64,000 nucleotides of DNA from CAZASK01 sp964487845 (GTDB taxonomy: Bacteria; Chlamydiota; Chlamydiia; Chlamydiales; FEN-1388), in the NCBI GenBank assembly GCA_964487845.1, contig CAZASK010000009.1, positions 1 to 64,000 of the forward strand. The letters are read 5' to 3'. Of the stretch, positions 7,975-17,900 are shown one piece after another. The translations under genes and the position numbers were made by a program. The notes beneath the pieces were generated by a model. It had not been told where the DNA came from and searched no databases. It saw only the letters and a list, made by a program, of their open reading frames with translations. The first letter of the stretch is position 1; every line of letters begins with the position of its first letter.

Positions 7975-8169
7975 GTGCCAAAAATGAAGACTGTAAAGGC
8001 AATCAAAGCGAGATTTAAAGTGACCGCGACAGGTAAGTTAAAACGAGGCCGCGCTGGGAAACGTCATATTCTGACAAAAAAGTCATCGAAGAGAAAGCAT
8101 CACCTTGAAACGCCTGCTTTTGTGCATCCTACGAAAGCTGAAACATACAAGTTGTTGATCGGCGCATAA
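7975..8169 (+). CDS. rpmI: Large ribosomal subunit protein bL35
   Basis: A 64-aa, very basic 50S protein. PKMKTVKAIKARFKVTATGK and the KHILTKKSSKRKHHL region match the family end to end. The start codon is GTG at 7975, after the good Shine-Dalgarno GAAGGAG. It is followed by rplT in the usual order. Confidence 0.96.
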   Translation: MPKMKTVKAIKARFKVTATGKLKRGRAGKRHILTKKSSKRKHHLETPAFVHPTKAETYKLLIGA

Positions 8170-8212
8170 TAAGCGTCTGGAAAAAAATGAAGTGTAATTG
8201 GAGTAAAATACA

Positions 8213-8569
8213 ATGGTTAGAGTAACAAATGCCGTCGCTACGCTCAAAAGCAAGCGTCGCATGCTCAAAAATGCAAAAGGGTTTTGGGGTGATCGTAAAA
8301 ACCATTTGCGCATCACACAAGAAGCAGTTGTTCGTGCAATGGCCTACAACTATACCCACAGAAAGCTAAAAAAACGTGATTTTCGTGGTCTATGGATTGC
8401 AAGACTCGCAGCGGCGACAAAAATCAATGAGATCTCTTACAGTAAGTTTATCTATGGTTTGAAGAGAGCAAATTGTGAATTGAACCGCAAAGTGCTTTCT
8501 GAGTTAGCTATTCACGATCCGCAAGCTTTTGCAGCGGTAGTGGCTACAGCGAAGCAAGGACTTGTTTAA
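8213..8569 (+). CDS. rplT: Large ribosomal subunit protein bL20
   Basis: A 118-aa 50S assembly protein binding 23S rRNA, and in other bacteria a repressor of its own operon. MVRVTNAVATLKSKRRMLKNAKGFWGDR (two blocks) at the N-terminus, YNYTHRKLKKRDFRGLWIARL in the middle and the C-terminal DPQAFAAVV are typical. The Shine-Dalgarno TTGGAG precedes ATG 8213. A strong terminator follows at 8626. Confidence 0.97.
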   Translation: MVRVTNAVATLKSKRRMLKNAKGFWGDRKNHLRITQEAVVRAMAYNYTHRKLKKRDFRGLWIARLAAATKINEISYSKFIYGLKRANCELNRKVLSELAIHDPQAFAAVVATAKQGLV

Positions 8570-8625
8570 AAGTTTCTCCGCTTCTGTCAAAAGAAGTAGA
8601 GTTCGCGTAAACTTATGTTTATCAG

Positions 8626-8649
8626 ACCCGAGAATTCTCGGGTTTTTTT
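8626..8649 (+). terminator. Rho-independent terminator after rplT
   Basis: ACCCGAGAATTCTCGGGT is a self-complementary GC-rich stem followed by a run of seven T (8643-8649). It ends the infC-rpmI-rplT unit and shows that pheS must start downstream of it, not at the in-frame ATG 8615. Confidence 0.85.
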
Positions 8650-8680
8650 ATTCAACATCCCCTTACCAAGAGGGTACATC

Positions 8681-9709
8681 ATGCAGCAATCAATCGACAC
8701 TATTAAGCAGCAATTCGAGCAAGAGCTAGCGCAGATTCATGCACTGAAAGACGTAGAAGCGCTCAATGTAAAATATTTGGGTAAAAAAGGTGTTATTGCA
8801 GACCAGATGCGTTTTTTGCGTGATGTAAGCGCTGAAGACAAGCCGCGTTATGGTAAGTTATTTAATGATCTGAAGGTAGGAATAGAAGCAGCTCTTGAGG
8901 CAACAAAAAGCCGCCTTACACTTCAAGAAGAATCAGCAAGACTTGACTTAGAAAAAATTGACGTAACGCTGCCTGGTAGAAGGGGACACGTAGGTTCGAA
9001 GCATCCCATTACGCAAGTGATGGATGAGATGATTTCGATCTTTGTAGAGATGGGGTTTTCGGTAGAGTCAAGTCCTGAGATCGAGACAGATTATTATAAT
9101 TTTGATATTTTGAACTTTCAGCCAGATCATCCTGCAAAGGACATGCAAGATACCTTTTATGTGGCGCCTCATGTATTGCTGAGAACTCATACAAGCAATT
9201 CACAAGGAAGGGTCATGGAGAGTTCTGAGCCACCTTTTCGCTTTATCTCGCCGGGCCGTTGCTTTCGTAATGAAACTGTTTCTGCCCGTTCACATGTCTT
9301 CTTTCATCAAATCGAAGGCTTGTATGTGGATGAGGGAGTATCGCTGCAGGATATGATGGCCACGTTAAATCTCTTTTTGCAAAAATTTTTTAAAAAACAG
9401 GTTTCCACGCGCTTTCGACCAAGCTATTTTCCCTTTGTTGAGCCAGGATGTGAGGTAGATATTGGCTGTTTTCTTTGCAATGAGCAGGGATGTGCAGTCT
9501 GCAAGCATTCAGGTTGGCTTGAGATTTTAGGATGCGGCATGATTCATCCACAGGTGCTGCGCAATTGTGGCATAGATAGTGAAAAGTATACTGGTTTTGC
9601 GTGGGGTATGGGTATTGAAAGAGTACTTATGCTGCAGTATGGAATTCCTGATATCCGAATTCTTTCTGAAAATGACCTTAAATTTTTATCACAGTATAGG
9701 TCAGTGTAG
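8681..9709 (+). CDS. pheS: Phenylalanyl-tRNA synthetase alpha subunit
   Basis: Catalytic subunit of the alpha2-beta2 PheRS, charging tRNA-Phe. The 342-aa product has the N-terminal coiled coil (residues 1-85, with LNVKYLGKKGVI), then GRRGHVGSKHPI, motif 2 FRFISPGRCFRNE, GWLEILGCGMIHP and motif 3 GFAWGMGIERVLML. ATG 8681, with AAGAGGG upstream, is chosen because a terminator at 8626-8649 lies inside the longer frame. pheT is not next to it, so the two subunits are encoded apart. Confidence 0.96.
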   Translation: MQQSIDTIKQQFEQELAQIHALKDVEALNVKYLGKKGVIADQMRFLRDVSAEDKPRYGKLFNDLKVGIEAALEATKSRLTLQEESARLDLEKIDVTLPGRRGHVGSKHPITQVMDEMISIFVEMGFSVESSPEIETDYYNFDILNFQPDHPAKDMQDTFYVAPHVLLRTHTSNSQGRVMESSEPPFRFISPGRCFRNETVSARSHVFFHQIEGLYVDEGVSLQDMMATLNLFLQKFFKKQVSTRFRPSYFPFVEPGCEVDIGCFLCNEQGCAVCKHSGWLEILGCGMIHPQVLRNCGIDSEKYTGFAWGMGIERVLMLQYGIPDIRILSENDLKFLSQYRSV

Positions 9710-9712
9710 TCT

Positions 9713-10582
9713 ATGCGTTTAGAGTGGATCGTAAGCCAAGAGATGAGTGGCAAAAAATTGATTGATTTTCTGAAGGCAAGTCATGAAGATAAATCGCTTT
9801 CTTTAAGACAAATCAAGCGGTGGGTAGATAAAGGGCTTTGCAGCGTCAATGGCACGTGTCAGCGCTTTAGCGCCAAGCCTATTGCATTTAGAGACCGTGT
9901 TACTCTTGTGCTACCAGAGGAAAATGAAAAGCGTATACAATTTGATGAAAGCAATATCTTGTATGAAGATGACTCTGTTTTGGCGTACAATAAGCCTATG
10001 GGTTTAGCTTGTGATCCTAAAAGCATCGCGGCCTTTTTTCCGAATACCAAGCTTCTTCTTGCTCATAGACTTGATAAGGACACAACAGGTGTGGTTTTAT
10101 TGGGAAAGACTCCTGAGATTCGTGATGCAATCATGGATCAGTTCAAGGTTGGAAAAATCAAAAAAGAGTATCTTGCAATCGTTGATCATACTATTATCAA
10201 AAACAAGGGATCTATTGTAAAGCAGCTTGCGCCTAAACGTCACTACCAAGGACAGACTGTATGGTCCGTAGTACAAGAAGAGGGGCTTTATGCTCGCACC
10301 GACTGGGAATGCGTCAAAAAGGCAAAGACTGCAAGCTTGGTGCGTTTATTCCCGCTGACAGGACGCACTCATCAGATACGTGTACACATGAGCTCTATAG
10401 GTCATCCTCTGCTAGGAGATCGCCAATATGGCGGCCATGCCAGCCGAGCATACGAGTCGTGGAGTTATTTTTTACATGCAGAGAAGATTTCATTTGTTCA
10501 TCCGATCACCCATCAGCGAATTTTGATAACTGCCCCACTGCCGAAGCAATTTCAAGACGCGGTTTTCGCTATTTTTGGATAG
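9713..10582 (+). CDS. RluA/RluD-family 23S rRNA or tRNA pseudouridine synthase
   Basis: Isomerises uridine to pseudouridine in RNA. Residues 1-75 form an S4-like RNA-binding domain (RQIKRWVDKGLCSVNG). The catalytic motif HRLDKDTTG near residue 120 carries the essential Asp, and RLFPLTGRTHQIRVHMSSIGHPLLGDRQYG (in blocks) is the family's second signature. Length 289 aa is typical of RluA/C/D relatives; the exact target base is not readable. The gene starts 3 bp after pheS and is followed by the GT9 gene after 4 bp. Confidence 0.88.
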   Translation: MRLEWIVSQEMSGKKLIDFLKASHEDKSLSLRQIKRWVDKGLCSVNGTCQRFSAKPIAFRDRVTLVLPEENEKRIQFDESNILYEDDSVLAYNKPMGLACDPKSIAAFFPNTKLLLAHRLDKDTTGVVLLGKTPEIRDAIMDQFKVGKIKKEYLAIVDHTIIKNKGSIVKQLAPKRHYQGQTVWSVVQEEGLYARTDWECVKKAKTASLVRLFPLTGRTHQIRVHMSSIGHPLLGDRQYGGHASRAYESWSYFLHAEKISFVHPITHQRILITAPLPKQFQDAVFAIFG

Positions 10583-10586
10583 ACTT

Positions 10587-11660
10587 ATGCGATTTTTGAT
10601 TGTAAAAACTTCTGCATTTGGTGACGTCGTTCAAGCTTTTTGTGTTCTGAACTACCTCAAGGCCATCAGGCCAGGGTGTACCATTGACTGGGTAGTTGAA
10701 AAGAAAATTGCCCCCATTGTGCGCGCGCATCCATTGGTTGACCGCGTGATTGAAATCGATGCAAAGCGTTGGAAAAAGAGAATATGGGATTATCGTTCAT
10801 GGACGGGCCTGTTTTCCTTCCTTGGAGATTTAAGAAAGGAAAGCTATGACGCTGTGTTTGATCTACAAGGGAATTTGAAATCAGGATTGATAGACTTTTT
10901 TACTCGCACGCATACACGTGTAGGTTTTGGGTGGAAGACCGCTCCAGAGAGAATTAACTGTACTTTTACATCGCACCGTTCAAATCCTCCTCGAGGGCAA
11001 AACATTAGGCGCGACTATCTTTTTGTTGTGCAAAACTATTTTAAAGATTTTTTTCAAACGCCTTACGAGGTTATCGATTTTTCACTTACAGAAAAAGAGC
11101 AAGCTACTGTTTCCTCAATTGAGCAGCACTTAGGTCCTTGTGCATGGATGATTTGCCCAGGCTCTGCTTGGAAAAATAAAATTCTACCAGAAGAGAAGCT
11201 GCAGCAATTTTTGCTGTCATCACAAGAAGCATTTTGTCCAAAGTTTATCTTTATATGGGGGACGCCTCAAGAAAAAGAGGCTGCTGAGCGATTAGCAAAG
11301 GCAGTTCCTGGATCTATAGTATCGCCAGCACTTACTTTGCCAGAGTTGCAACAGCTTATGAAAAAAGTGGAATTGATTGTTTCAATGGATTCCTTTCCTT
11401 TGCACTTAGCTGGAACTACAAATACAGCTACTTTTAGTTTTTTTGGACCAACGGTAAGCTATAAATATCGTCCGATAGGCGAAAATCATTTTTCATTCCA
11501 AGGTTCATGTCCCTATGGATTTACCTTTGACAAGAGATGCCGATTACTACGAAGTTGTGCGAAGGCTCCATGTCTTACAAGTCAGGAATCTGCACATCTG
11601 TTTCAGCCATTTCAAGACTGGTGGACTCAGAAAAAGAGCGCATTAGCACATCGAAATTGA
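10587..11660 (+). CDS. Glycosyltransferase family 9 (ADP-heptosyltransferase-like)
   Basis: A GT9 enzyme related to WaaC/WaaF, which add L-glycero-D-manno-heptose to the LPS inner core. Features are the N-terminal MRFLIVKTSAFGDVVQAF, FDLQGNLKSGL near residue 95, the CPGSAWKNKILP block around 187 and SMDSFPLHLAGTTNTATFSFFGPT in the C-terminal nucleotide-binding half. Length is about 357 aa. The start ATG 10587 gives the canonical N-terminus; an in-frame ATG at 10575 would overlap the upstream gene. Its last 86 bp overlap the convergent gene at 11575. Exact sugar specificity is inferred from the family only. Confidence 0.82.
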   Translation: MRFLIVKTSAFGDVVQAFCVLNYLKAIRPGCTIDWVVEKKIAPIVRAHPLVDRVIEIDAKRWKKRIWDYRSWTGLFSFLGDLRKESYDAVFDLQGNLKSGLIDFFTRTHTRVGFGWKTAPERINCTFTSHRSNPPRGQNIRRDYLFVVQNYFKDFFQTPYEVIDFSLTEKEQATVSSIEQHLGPCAWMICPGSAWKNKILPEEKLQQFLLSSQEAFCPKFIFIWGTPQEKEAAERLAKAVPGSIVSPALTLPELQQLMKKVELIVSMDSFPLHLAGTTNTATFSFFGPTVSYKYRPIGENHFSFQGSCPYGFTFDKRCRLLRSCAKAPCLTSQESAHLFQPFQDWWTQKKSALAHRN

Positions 11661-12711
11661 CATGTTCTTCTACAAGGTGAATCGCGCTGTCTACTTTTAC
11701 TGTATCTTCATTCCGAATTTTTGCAGTGAAGGTAGTGATCGTCTTCATGACGTCATAGCATGAGAGTGGCGTAAAAAGAACAGGTACCTGGCTTGCCTGT
11801 ATTTTTGTAAGCGTTGCCTCTGAGGGAGCATCAGCTCCTGTTAAGATGACGCCGCATTCTAGGTGGCTATTGCTTTCTTGTAATATCTCATCCACGATGT
11901 CTACTCTACAAGCTGGCGTTATGAGAAGTTGTTGTGGCCCCATCTCTTTGCGATAGGAATTCAATGAGCCAGCTATGAGCTTGATATCTGTGTAGTGTCT
12001 GAGCCTATGCTCGTGTCCTGATAGAAGAGAGGTGCCAAAGAGAGATTCGTAGTCTTTCATCATGGGGATGCTGAGAAGTGGCTGGAAGGGGATACATCCA
12101 ATCAAAGGGATTCCATAGAGAGAGAGCGATTTGGGAAAGTACTCAAGAATCATCTCGCGCTTGCTTTCATGCACCTTATTGAGGATGACGCCACGTACAG
12201 AGACGCCATACGCCTGACACATATTGATGTTGAGCGCTAATTCATCAAAGGTAGAGCCTAGCCCTCCAGTGGCTATCATGACAACATCAAGACCGAGATG
12301 TTTCGCGATTTTTGCATTATTGAGGTGAAAGATCGATCCAACACCAATATGGCCAGTGCCTTCTACAAGGACAAAGTCATTGTGGGCTGCCAATGTTTGG
12401 TAGCTCTTTGCTATTTTTTCCAAGAGCTTTTCTTCAGTGACTTTGTGGTCCAAAAAATCTCTAGTGAAGCCATGCGGACATATGACGGGGCTCATAGCAG
12501 CGTAGCTAGAGGAAAGGTGGAAGTGGTCTTTGAACAAGATGACATCTTTATCGACTTCAGTGCCTTCGGAAGAGAGGCGGTGCTGTTGCCCGACAGGCTT
12601 TAAAAAGCCGACTGCAGGAAGCCTCTTAGTAAGGCCCGAGAGGAGGCCAAGGCATACCGTTGTTTTGCCTACATTTTGACCTGTTGCTGCAATAAATACT
12701 GCTTTTTTCAT
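11575..12711 (-). CDS. BioD-like P-loop protein with DRTGG domain (phosphotransacetylase N-terminus-like)
   Basis: A 378-aa protein. Residues 1-220 resemble a dethiobiotin-synthetase-type ATPase with Walker A ATGQNVGKTTVCLG, VGFLKPVGQQ and VLVEGTGHIGVGS. The C-terminal 140 residues match the DRTGG domain (LLITPACRVDIV, ILTGADAPS, VPVLFTPLSCYDVM). The pair is known as the N-terminal part of long phosphotransacetylases, but the catalytic PTA domain is missing, so it is probably a ligand-sensing or stand-alone P-loop protein. Start at ATG 12711 (MKKAVFIAATGQ) rather than 12750. It overlaps the GT9 gene tail to tail by 86 bp, both frames being coding. Confidence 0.78.
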   Translation of the reverse strand: MKKAVFIAATGQNVGKTTVCLGLLSGLTKRLPAVGFLKPVGQQHRLSSEGTEVDKDVILFKDHFHLSSSYAAMSPVICPHGFTRDFLDHKVTEEKLLEKIAKSYQTLAAHNDFVLVEGTGHIGVGSIFHLNNAKIAKHLGLDVVMIATGGLGSTFDELALNINMCQAYGVSVRGVILNKVHESKREMILEYFPKSLSLYGIPLIGCIPFQPLLSIPMMKDYESLFGTSLLSGHEHRLRHYTDIKLIAGSLNSYRKEMGPQQLLITPACRVDIVDEILQESNSHLECGVILTGADAPSEATLTKIQASQVPVLFTPLSCYDVMKTITTFTAKIRNEDTVKVDSAIHLVEEHVNFDVLMRSFSESTSLEMAETDVQIPDL

Positions 12712-12766
12712 ATACTTTGTGATCGTATCTGATTTATTAATTAACGACACATCCTAAAAATTCAAG

Positions 12767-13393
12767 ATGAGTGTATCCATGCAACCCAATAGCCAATTTC
12801 AAAAATTATGCGACATTATAGACACACTTCTTGGACCGAATGGCTGTCCATGGGATCGCAAGCAGACCTTAGAATCTCTCAGAGAGCACTTGCTTGAAGA
12901 GACACATGAAGTCATTGAAGCTATCACGCACAAGCAAGGCGCCGAGGCTCTTGCGGAAGAGTTGGGTGATCTTATAGGAATGGCCATCTTTGTAGGAAAG
13001 TTGGCAGAAAAAGATAAGCTGTGTACGGTGCACGACGCTTGTCAAGCAGCTGTGGATAAACTCATCAGGCGTCATCCGCATATCTTTTTAGAAAAAAAAG
13101 ACCTTTCTCCAGATGAGGTGGTGACGCAGTGGAACGAGCTGAAGAAATTAGAGAAGGGAAAGGTTATAGATGTGTATGAGCGTTTGCCAAAAACGCTGCC
13201 GGCTCTTCAGTGTGCACAAGAAATTATACGCAAATTTCCAATAGATGCCCCAGAAGGCCAGCGTAAAACAGAAGAAGAAATTGGATCTGAGCTCTACCAT
13301 ATTGTCGCTCAAGCAGAGGCATCAGGGGTGAATGCAGAATTCGCTCTACGTAAGACAATAGAAGAGATGCGTAAAACAAGGAATATAGTATAA
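12767..13393 (+). CDS. mazG: Nucleoside triphosphate pyrophosphohydrolase MazG
   Basis: Hydrolyses non-canonical or excess NTPs to NMP and pyrophosphate. The first MazG domain has GCPWDRKQT, the metal-binding LLEETHEVIEAI (EExxE) and EELGDLIG. RRHPHIF and VTQWNELKKLEK follow as in the family. At 208 aa it is shorter than E. coli MazG (about 260 aa); the second domain is reduced to a C-terminal segment with TEEEIGSELYHIVAQAEASG. ATG 12767 or 12779 could be the start. Confidence 0.9.
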   Translation: MSVSMQPNSQFQKLCDIIDTLLGPNGCPWDRKQTLESLREHLLEETHEVIEAITHKQGAEALAEELGDLIGMAIFVGKLAEKDKLCTVHDACQAAVDKLIRRHPHIFLEKKDLSPDEVVTQWNELKKLEKGKVIDVYERLPKTLPALQCAQEIIRKFPIDAPEGQRKTEEEIGSELYHIVAQAEASGVNAEFALRKTIEEMRKTRNIV

Positions 13394-13431
13394 AACAGGC
13401 TCCAGAGGGAATTGCAACGCTGGAGCAAGTT

Positions 13432-14880
13432 ATGGCAAAAGTTTTAGTCACGGGAGCAAATGGATTTGTAGGCAAGCGCCTTGTCTTGCATCTTATCCAT
13501 GAAGGGCACCAAGTATATGCGTTGTGCCGTATTAAGGGGGCGCAAGTTTTCCCTGAGCATATGCCAAATCTTCACTACATATGGGGTGATCTCAGAAATC
13601 CTGAAACGATTACACTGATTCCAAAAGAGATTGAAGCGGCCTATTATCTTGTTCACTCCATGTCTGAAATCGTTGGCGATCTGATAGAAACAGAGATGGC
13701 AGTTGCACATCAGTTTTTGAAAGCTCTCAAAAATTCTGAGGTGAAGCAGATAGTTTATTTAGGCGGTATCATCAACGATGAACAACAGCTGTCTTCTCAT
13801 CTTCAATCACGCTTATTAGTCGAAAAAATACTTCAGAAAAGTGGTATTCCGTGCACCGTATTACGTGCAAGTATCATCATCGGCCCAGGAAGTGCATCAT
13901 TTGAAATTATAAGAGATTTATGTGAAAAGCTTCCTGTGATGGTAGCTCCTAAGTGGGTTAAATCACGCTGTCAGCCCATTTTCATTGCCGATGTTCTTTT
14001 TTATCTTTCTCACGTGTTACTGCACGCACGATGTGTGAACAAAACTTTTGATATTGGGGGCCCTGAAGTGCTTACATTTAAAGAGGTTTTGTTAAAATAT
14101 GCCCAATTTCGAAATCTCAAAAGATGGATTATCGACACACCATTTCTTACCCCTCGTTTATCAAGCTACTGGCTCGTCTTTATTACTTCTGTGCGCTATT
14201 CGCTTTGCTCCTATTTGGTTGAGAGCATGAAGACAAATAGCGTGGTACAGTTGGATGAAATAAAAAAAATCATCCCACATACCTGCTATAGTTATACGGA
14301 GGCATTGAAATTGTCATTTCAAAAAATTTCACAAAATGAAGTCATCTCGAGTTGGATGGATTCATGGGAAGTGCTTGGAGTGGATCCCAGTCTCGAAAAA
14401 TATATTCAAGTGCCTTGTGAAGGCTGCTTACAAGATAGGCAGAAGGTCTTAGTCAAAGATTCTAAATCAGCAGCTATTGAGCGTATTTGGAGACTAGGTG
14501 GGAGCGTTGGCTACTATGCCATGGACTGGGCATGGCGTGTAAGAGGTTTGTTGGATCAGATGATAGGAGGCGTTGGCCTCAATAGAGGAAGGCGCCACCC
14601 ATCAGAGATTCAAGCCGGCGATTCTATTGATTTTTGGAGAGTGGTTCTTGCAGATAAAGATGCTGCTCGTCTAATTCTTTTTGCAGGGATGAAGGTTCCT
14701 GGTGAAGCGTGGCTTCAGTTTTCATTTGAAAACGAAGGAGACAAGCTTTTTCTTGTGCAGACAGCCACCTTTCGCCCTAGGGGATTATTGGGTCGTCTGT
14801 ACTGGTACGCTCTTACGCCGTTTCATTTTTTTATTTTCCGAAAGATGGCAAGGGCGTTGGCTGGTCAAACAAGAGTATAA
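13432..14880 (+). CDS. NAD(P)-binding SDR with C-terminal DUF2867
   Basis: A 482-aa two-domain protein. Residues 1-300 are an atypical short-chain dehydrogenase/reductase with the Rossmann motif VTGANGFVGKRLV, followed by GDLRNPE, VYLGGIINDE and RPS-like LRASIIIGPGS. Residues 340-482 match DUF2867 (AIERIWRLGG, LDQMIGGVGLNRGRRHP, GEAWLQF, FRPRGLLGRLYWYAL). This fusion is widespread and of unknown substrate; some annotate it as a DUF2867 oxidoreductase. The Shine-Dalgarno CTGGAG precedes ATG 13432. It follows mazG by 38 bp. Confidence 0.85.
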   Translation: MAKVLVTGANGFVGKRLVLHLIHEGHQVYALCRIKGAQVFPEHMPNLHYIWGDLRNPETITLIPKEIEAAYYLVHSMSEIVGDLIETEMAVAHQFLKALKNSEVKQIVYLGGIINDEQQLSSHLQSRLLVEKILQKSGIPCTVLRASIIIGPGSASFEIIRDLCEKLPVMVAPKWVKSRCQPIFIADVLFYLSHVLLHARCVNKTFDIGGPEVLTFKEVLLKYAQFRNLKRWIIDTPFLTPRLSSYWLVFITSVRYSLCSYLVESMKTNSVVQLDEIKKIIPHTCYSYTEALKLSFQKISQNEVISSWMDSWEVLGVDPSLEKYIQVPCEGCLQDRQKVLVKDSKSAAIERIWRLGGSVGYYAMDWAWRVRGLLDQMIGGVGLNRGRRHPSEIQAGDSIDFWRVVLADKDAARLILFAGMKVPGEAWLQFSFENEGDKLFLVQTATFRPRGLLGRLYWYALTPFHFFIFRKMARALAGQTRV

Positions 14881-14971
14881 AAATCTAATATATCTGCACA
14901 ATATATCTGCACACTTTTGATGTTTTTTATATATGTGCTATAGTTATGTAAAAGTTGAATATAGAGTATAT

Positions 14972-17900
14972 ATGCAGCCGATAAAAAATTTGCAGCAACT
15001 TACTCTGGATACGCTTGTTGAGCAGGTGTCTGAAGGAAAGTTTTCTCCTAAAGGTATTAGTGGTCCCATAGCCAATAAAATTGTGGAAGCTGCTTTTAAA
15101 AAATTAAAAGAAAACGAGGCGCTTTCTGAAGAGAGATGGAGGGGGATATCGTGCACTGAACTGAACACCAACGCTTTATCTTCTACAAACATAAAAATTT
15201 TATGTAAATTATGGGGGATGGAATTAAAAAAACTGGGTATTTCAAGCGGAGATTTTAAGGATTTTATTTTTACGTCTGATCCATTTCCAAAATTGGAGTC
15301 GTTGCATATATGCAACCCAAGAGATTTAACAAAAGAGAGTTTGCTAAAATTATGCGAAAAAATACCAGAAACATTGCAAGAATTTGTTGTTACTGAGTGT
15401 GAGCATCTCGACGATGAGGTTATAGCCATTCTTTCAAAAAAATGTCCTCATTTAAAGATATTAAACGTGAGCGGGTATAACAAGGTTACGAAAGTTGGAT
15501 CACATTTCAAAGAACTTCAAGAACTAGATGTGTCTCGTACACAATTTACGGAAAAATCAATAGAAGAACTTGGAGGGTATCAACTCGATTCTATTAATTT
15601 ATCTTACACTTCGATTGAAGATAAAGGGATTGAACTCCTCTCACAAAAATGTCCTGAATTAAAGATATTACATCTGTGCGGTTGTAAAAAGGTTACGAAG
15701 GTTGGATCAAATTTCAAAAAACTGCAGGGACTTGATGTATCTTATACAAAGTTTACGGATACATCAATAGACGAGCTAAAGGAGAATCAACTTAATTCTA
15801 TTAACATATCTCATACTCAGGTTGACAACACAGGTGTTAAATCGCTAGCGAATAGTAAAAATGGAAATACTCTTGAAGCATGTGTGATGAATGGCTGTTC
15901 TTCGATCAGTGAATTGCCGGAGAGTTTTTCAAAAATGAAGTTCTTGGGTATTGCAGGTACAAAGATCACAGCACTACCTCGTAATATGTGCTCAGCAACA
16001 ACTATTGATGGCGTTCCGATGCTGCAGCAGGCGATGATGGATAAAAACGAATCGCTTTTTTCTTTTTTACTAGAAAGTTTGAATGAGAAAGAACTGATTG
16101 CTCAGGATAGGAGTGGAAATACAGCTCTTCATTATGCTTGTAAGCAGAAACAAAAAACAAATGTACAAGCACTAATTGAAAAAATGGATCAGTCAACATT
16201 AGGCATTCAGGATCACGATGGGAAATCGGCTCTCAACCTCGCTATCGAATATAGGCTGACGGACATTGCCGTACAGCTTATTCATAAAATGAATCCTGAC
16301 GATTTGAGCCATCAAGATAAAGAATTAGGACGACCTCTGTGGCTTGCAGTCATGTTTGACATGGACGATGTTGCAGCTGCTTTGATTGAAAAGATGCATT
16401 CTAAAAACTTGCAGCTTCAAGGCAAGAATGGACTGACACCTCTACATTTAGCTTGCCTGAAGGGCCGAAGTAATGTTGCAAAAGCCTTGATTGAAAAAAT
16501 GAATGCATCGGCGCTAAGCATACAGGATAAAGAGAAGGAATTGGCACTGCATTATGCTATTGGAAAGGACATGGACCATGTTGCAGTAGAGCTTATTAAA
16601 AAAATGAATCCCCAAGATTTGAAGCATCGAAACAATGATGGTGATACAGCTCTCCACCTCGCATGTAAACGTAAGAACCCAGAAATTGTAAGTGCTTTGA
16701 TTAAAAAAATGGATCAGTCAACATTAGCTATTCAGGATCACGATGGGAGTACAGCTCTAGAATTGGCGATTGACTTTGGACTAGATGATATTGCGGGCGA
16801 TCTTATTAAAAATATGAATTCTGAAGGTTTGAAGAAGCAAGACAAGTATGGTCGTACAGTCCTTCATACAGCTTGTCTGTATAACAGAGTAGAAGTTGCT
16901 CAAGCTTTGATTAAAAAAATGGATCAGTCAACATTATGTATCCAGAATAAAGATGGACAAACAGCTCTGCACAACGCGATTGAAAATAAGGCTAGCGACG
17001 TTGCAATAGCCCTTATTGAAAAAATGAACTCTAAAGATTTAAAACTGCAAGATTGCAATATGGATACAGCGCTGCACAAGGCGGTTTGGAAGAATAAAAA
17101 CGACGTTGCAATAGCCCTTATCGAAAAAATGAACTCTAAAGATTTAAAGTTGCAAGATAATAGAGGGGACACATGCTTGCATATGGCGTGTGCGTATACG
17201 CGAGTAGAAGTAGCGAAATTGCTGATCGAAAAAATGGATGAATCGGCACTTGGTATTCAAAATAAGGAAGGACGGCTAGCGCTGTACTGGGCGATTGAAA
17301 ATAAGCATAGCGACATTGCAAAAGCTCTTATCCAAAAAATGAATCCTAAAGATTTAAAACTCCAAGGTAAGAAAAAACGAACGCCTCTTCATCATGCTGC
17401 TGATAAAGAATTTGACGACATTGCTATGGAGTTGATTCAAAAGATGGGGTTTGAGGGTTTAAAGATTCAAGATTATCAAGGTTGTACGCCTCTTCATTTA
17501 GCTTGCCTGAAGGGCCGAAGTAATGTTGCAAAAGCCTTGATTGAAAAAATGGATGAATCGGCGCTAAGCATACAGGATAAAAAGAAGGAATTGGCACTGC
17601 ATTTTGCTGTTGGCAATGACATGGATGATGTTGCAGTAGAGCTTATTCAAAAAATGAATCCAGACGATTTGAAGCATCAAAACGATGATGGTGATACAGC
17701 TCTTCATGAAGCTTGCCGAAGAAGTCGTGTAGAAGTCGCGAAATTACTGATCGAAAAAATGGATGAATCGACACTTGGTATTCAAGGGCGGGGAAAAAAG
17801 ACAGCCTTGCATCTTGCTATTGAAAAGAAGTTGGGCGATGTTGCGGTAGCACTTATTGAAAAGATGCGCATTGAAGACTTGAGCCTACAAGATAGTAAGA

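Noticed and set aside
8615..8680. A longer pheS starting at ATG 8615
   Set aside because: A strong rho-independent terminator (8626-8649) lies inside the extension.
14881..14971. ATGs at 14933 and nearby as start of the LRR-ankyrin gene
   Set aside because: The leader is promoter-like AT-rich DNA; ATG 14972 begins a normal helical N-terminus.
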